A DNA stretch of 8,495 bases, taken from positions 1 through 8,495 of the forward strand of contig CAILAF010000317.1 in the NCBI GenBank assembly GCA_903832075.1. Reading direction: 5' to 3'. The stretch comes from an uncultured Chitinophagaceae bacterium (GTDB lineage: Bacteria; Bacteroidota; Bacteroidia; Chitinophagales; Chitinophagaceae). Below are positions 7,720 to 8,495 of the stretch, in pieces. Under the pieces are notes generated by a model that saw only the letters and a program-made list of their open reading frames with translations, had not been told where the DNA came from and ran no database searches. The position numbers and the translations under genes are program-made. Numbering within the stretch: the stretch's first letter is position 1; each line of letters opens with the position of its first letter.

Positions 7720-7896
7720 ATGAATCAGAGATATTTTAAAATTTTTTCTTTGCTACTTGTGTTGCTTATATTTTCAGGCATTAAATTATTCGCCCAACCA
7801 ACTCCACCAAGTGCGCCAATTGATGGTGGGCTATCTTTACTCATTGCCGGTGGTGTTGGATATGGAATAAAGAAAATGTATAAGAAGAAGAAATAA
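7720..7896 (+). CDS. Mini-protein with PIDGG C-terminal sorting-like signal (copy 2)
   Basis: This 58-residue gene starts 33 bp after the amylase stop and is probably co-transcribed with it. It begins MNQRYFKIFSLLLVLLIF, a signal peptide cleaved after about FA (residue 25). Then come QPTPPSA, PIDGG (33-37), a hydrophobic Gly-rich segment (38-50) and the tail KKMYKKKK. The block DGGLSLLIAGGVGYGIKK is identical to the copies at 511-750 and 8158-8355. Unlike those two, its tail is a plain Lys cluster without any dispersed repeat, so it may show the ancestral end of the family. The mature protein would have about 33 residues, leaving room for little beyond the sorting signal. The start is set by the only ATG before the signal peptide, with the A-rich upstream sequence usual in this phylum. 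Function is unknown; a role with the amylase in secretion or surface attachment is inference. Confidence 0.75.
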   Translation: MNQRYFKIFSLLLVLLIFSGIKLFAQPTPPSAPIDGGLSLLIAGGVGYGIKKMYKKKK

Positions 7897-7935
7897 ACCT
7901 TTGGCCGAAATTTATTTAAACCTGACTCTTCAGCT

Positions 7936-7974
7936 TGCGTGCTTTGCCGTTAAGTTTTAACCGCAAAGCATGCA
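7936..7974. repeat. Long hairpin in the intergenic region after mini-protein copy 2
   Basis: Arms TGCGTGCTTTGCCGTTAA (7936-7953) and TTAACCGCAAAGCATGCA (7957-7974) pair at 16 of 18 positions around a 3-nt loop. It begins 39 bp after the stop of the mini-protein gene. No T run follows on either strand, so it is not a classical terminator, though it could stabilise or end the rightward transcript. The CTTTGCGGTTAA core resembles a dispersed repeat I recall from Bacteroidota genomes. The rest of 7897-8109 shows nothing recognisable and no coding potential. Confidence 0.6.
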
Positions 7975-8109
7975 ATGATTGTGCAAAGGAAAACAAAAGA
8001 TTCGTGTAATAATTATAGTAGTTATTATAATCACTTTATTCTTTCAACGAGTTAGAATTATTTAAAACCGAATAGATACAAGCAAACAGCAACACAGTTA
8101 TATTGCAAT

Positions 8110-8143
8110 AAAAAAAGCCACCGGAAAAATATCTGATGCTTTT
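8110..8143 (-). terminator. Intrinsic terminator of mini-protein copy 3
   Basis: On the minus strand AAAAGC (8143-8138) pairs with GCTTTT (8118-8113) and is followed by a run of seven T. It lies 14 bp past the stop of the gene at 8158-8355. The loop is the same as in the terminator at 451-482 apart from one extra A, while the stem has lost a base and contains a bulge. The two mini-protein units were therefore duplicated together with their terminators, or share a dispersed terminator. Confidence 0.65.
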
Positions 8144-8157
8144 ACATAAAACTTTCT

Positions 8158-8355
8158 TTACTCCCCTTTAGGGGTTGGGGGTTTCCGTTTCTCCCTCACT
8201 TTCTTTATTCCATATCCAACTCCGCCTGCAATTAAAAGTGATAAGCCACCATCAACAGGTGCTGCTACAGGTGGCGTGGGTTGTGCCAGTAAAGGCAATG
8301 TTGGAATTAAAAAACAAATGGTAAGTAAGGCGATATTAATGATCTTAGTTTTCAT
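8158..8355 (-). CDS. Mini-protein with PVDGG C-terminal sorting-like signal (copy 3)
   Basis: This 65-residue protein has a signal peptide (1-24, ending PLLA|QP), a linker PTPPVAA, PVDGG (33-37), a Gly-rich hydrophobic segment (38-50) and the basic stretch KKVREKR. It ends in KPPTPKGE, which is encoded by a dispersed G-rich repeat. It is closest to copy 1: both have KKVRE(R/K)R, both stop within the same sequence (GAGTAAAGAAAGT on the coding strand), and both have related terminators downstream. No promoter of the Bacteroidota type is apparent in the 45 bp upstream. By analogy with copies 1 and 2 its partner would be a large T9SS protein gene upstream on the same strand, to the right of the window; this cannot be confirmed here. 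Its function is unknown. Confidence 0.72.
   Translation of the reverse strand: MKTKIINIALLTICFLIPTLPLLAQPTPPVAAPVDGGLSLLIAGGVGYGIKKVREKRKPPTPKGE
8166..8184. repeat. Dispersed G-rich repeat, copy B (inside mini-protein copy 3)
   Basis: CTTTAGGGGTTGGGGGTTT matches positions 1-19 at 18 of 19 bases. With the flanking CCC it contains the small palindrome CCCCTTTAGGGG. It forms the last codons of mini-protein copy 3 and gives the tail PPTPKGE, whereas in the first copy of the repeat it begins at the stop codon of the ArsR-family gene. Confidence 0.65.
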
Positions 8356-8400
8356 GTTAATTATTTTTTAGTATGATTATTTTAGTTTGATGATTTTTTT

Positions 8401-8467
8401 TGTCATGTCGAACGCAGTAAGACATCTCTTTAATTTTTTCAGATTCCTCGCTGCACTCGGAATGACA
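8401..8467. repeat. Palindromic dispersed repeat (REP-like)
   Basis: Two 27-bp arms (8401-8427 and 8441-8467) are an imperfect inverted repeat, 19 of 27 positions pairing, with a 13-nt AT-rich loop. The outer ends TGTCAT and ATGACA pair almost fully. The right arm, with CCTCGCTGCACTCGGAATGA, is of a kind I recall as a very frequent intergenic repeat in Bacteroidota. It lies upstream of mini-protein copy 3. No transposase is linked to it here. Confidence 0.65.
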
Positions 8468-8495
8468 GTTCTTAATTTTTCAATGCTTTTAATAC

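Noticed and set aside
8001..8035. AT-rich short palindrome (TAATAA...TTATTA)
   Set aside because: The arms are only 6 bp of A and T, expected by chance in such sequence.
519..8467. Short repeats as a CRISPR array or insertion sequence ends
   Set aside because: There are no regularly spaced unique spacers, no cas or transposase gene and no target duplications.

Overview
The window comes from an AT-rich member of the Bacteroidota, most likely a Chitinophagia- or Flavobacteriia-like bacterium; the exact lineage is inference. The evidence is two large secreted proteins with type IX secretion (T9SS) C-terminal sorting domains, Bacteroidota-style promoter candidates (TTTG then TAnnTTTG), A-rich start regions without Shine-Dalgarno sequences, and several short dispersed intergenic repeats of kinds I recall from these genomes.

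Layout. Positions 18-353 (minus) encode a small ArsR-family repressor. Its upstream region carries two near-identical palindromic operators, followed by a terminator that closes the next minus-strand unit. From a shared promoter region near 3363-3402 two units diverge. Leftward: an 829-residue T9SS-sorted adhesin-like protein (795-3284), then, 44 bp on, a 79-residue mini-protein (511-750). Rightward: a 1417-residue secreted GH13 alpha-amylase with a long C-terminal surface module and T9SS signal (3433-7686), then, 33 bp on, a 58-residue mini-protein (7720-7896). A third mini-protein (8158-8355, minus) follows, with its own terminator and a palindromic dispersed repeat upstream.

The three mini-proteins are paralogs. 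Each is a signal peptide, a short Pro-rich linker, a P(I/V)DGG motif, a Gly-rich hydrophobic segment and a basic tail. All three share an identical 18-residue block. The tripartite layout (motif, transmembrane segment, basic cluster) resembles sorting signals of the LPXTG/PEP-CTERM kind. From memory it matches what public annotation calls a PID-CTERM protein-sorting domain. There is almost no cargo besides the two signals.

The most interesting point is the mirrored organisation: each large T9SS-exported protein is followed closely, on the same strand, by one of these mini-proteins, as if they form a two-gene export or surface-display unit. The two large proteins also look related over roughly their C-terminal 370-450 residues. 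Two of the mini-genes end in different dispersed repeats placed at the same point just before an equivalent stop codon. No peptidase or transpeptidase that could process the mini-proteins is in the window. No tRNA, rRNA, CRISPR array, transposase or phage gene was seen, and no gene-free stretch exceeds 300 bases.
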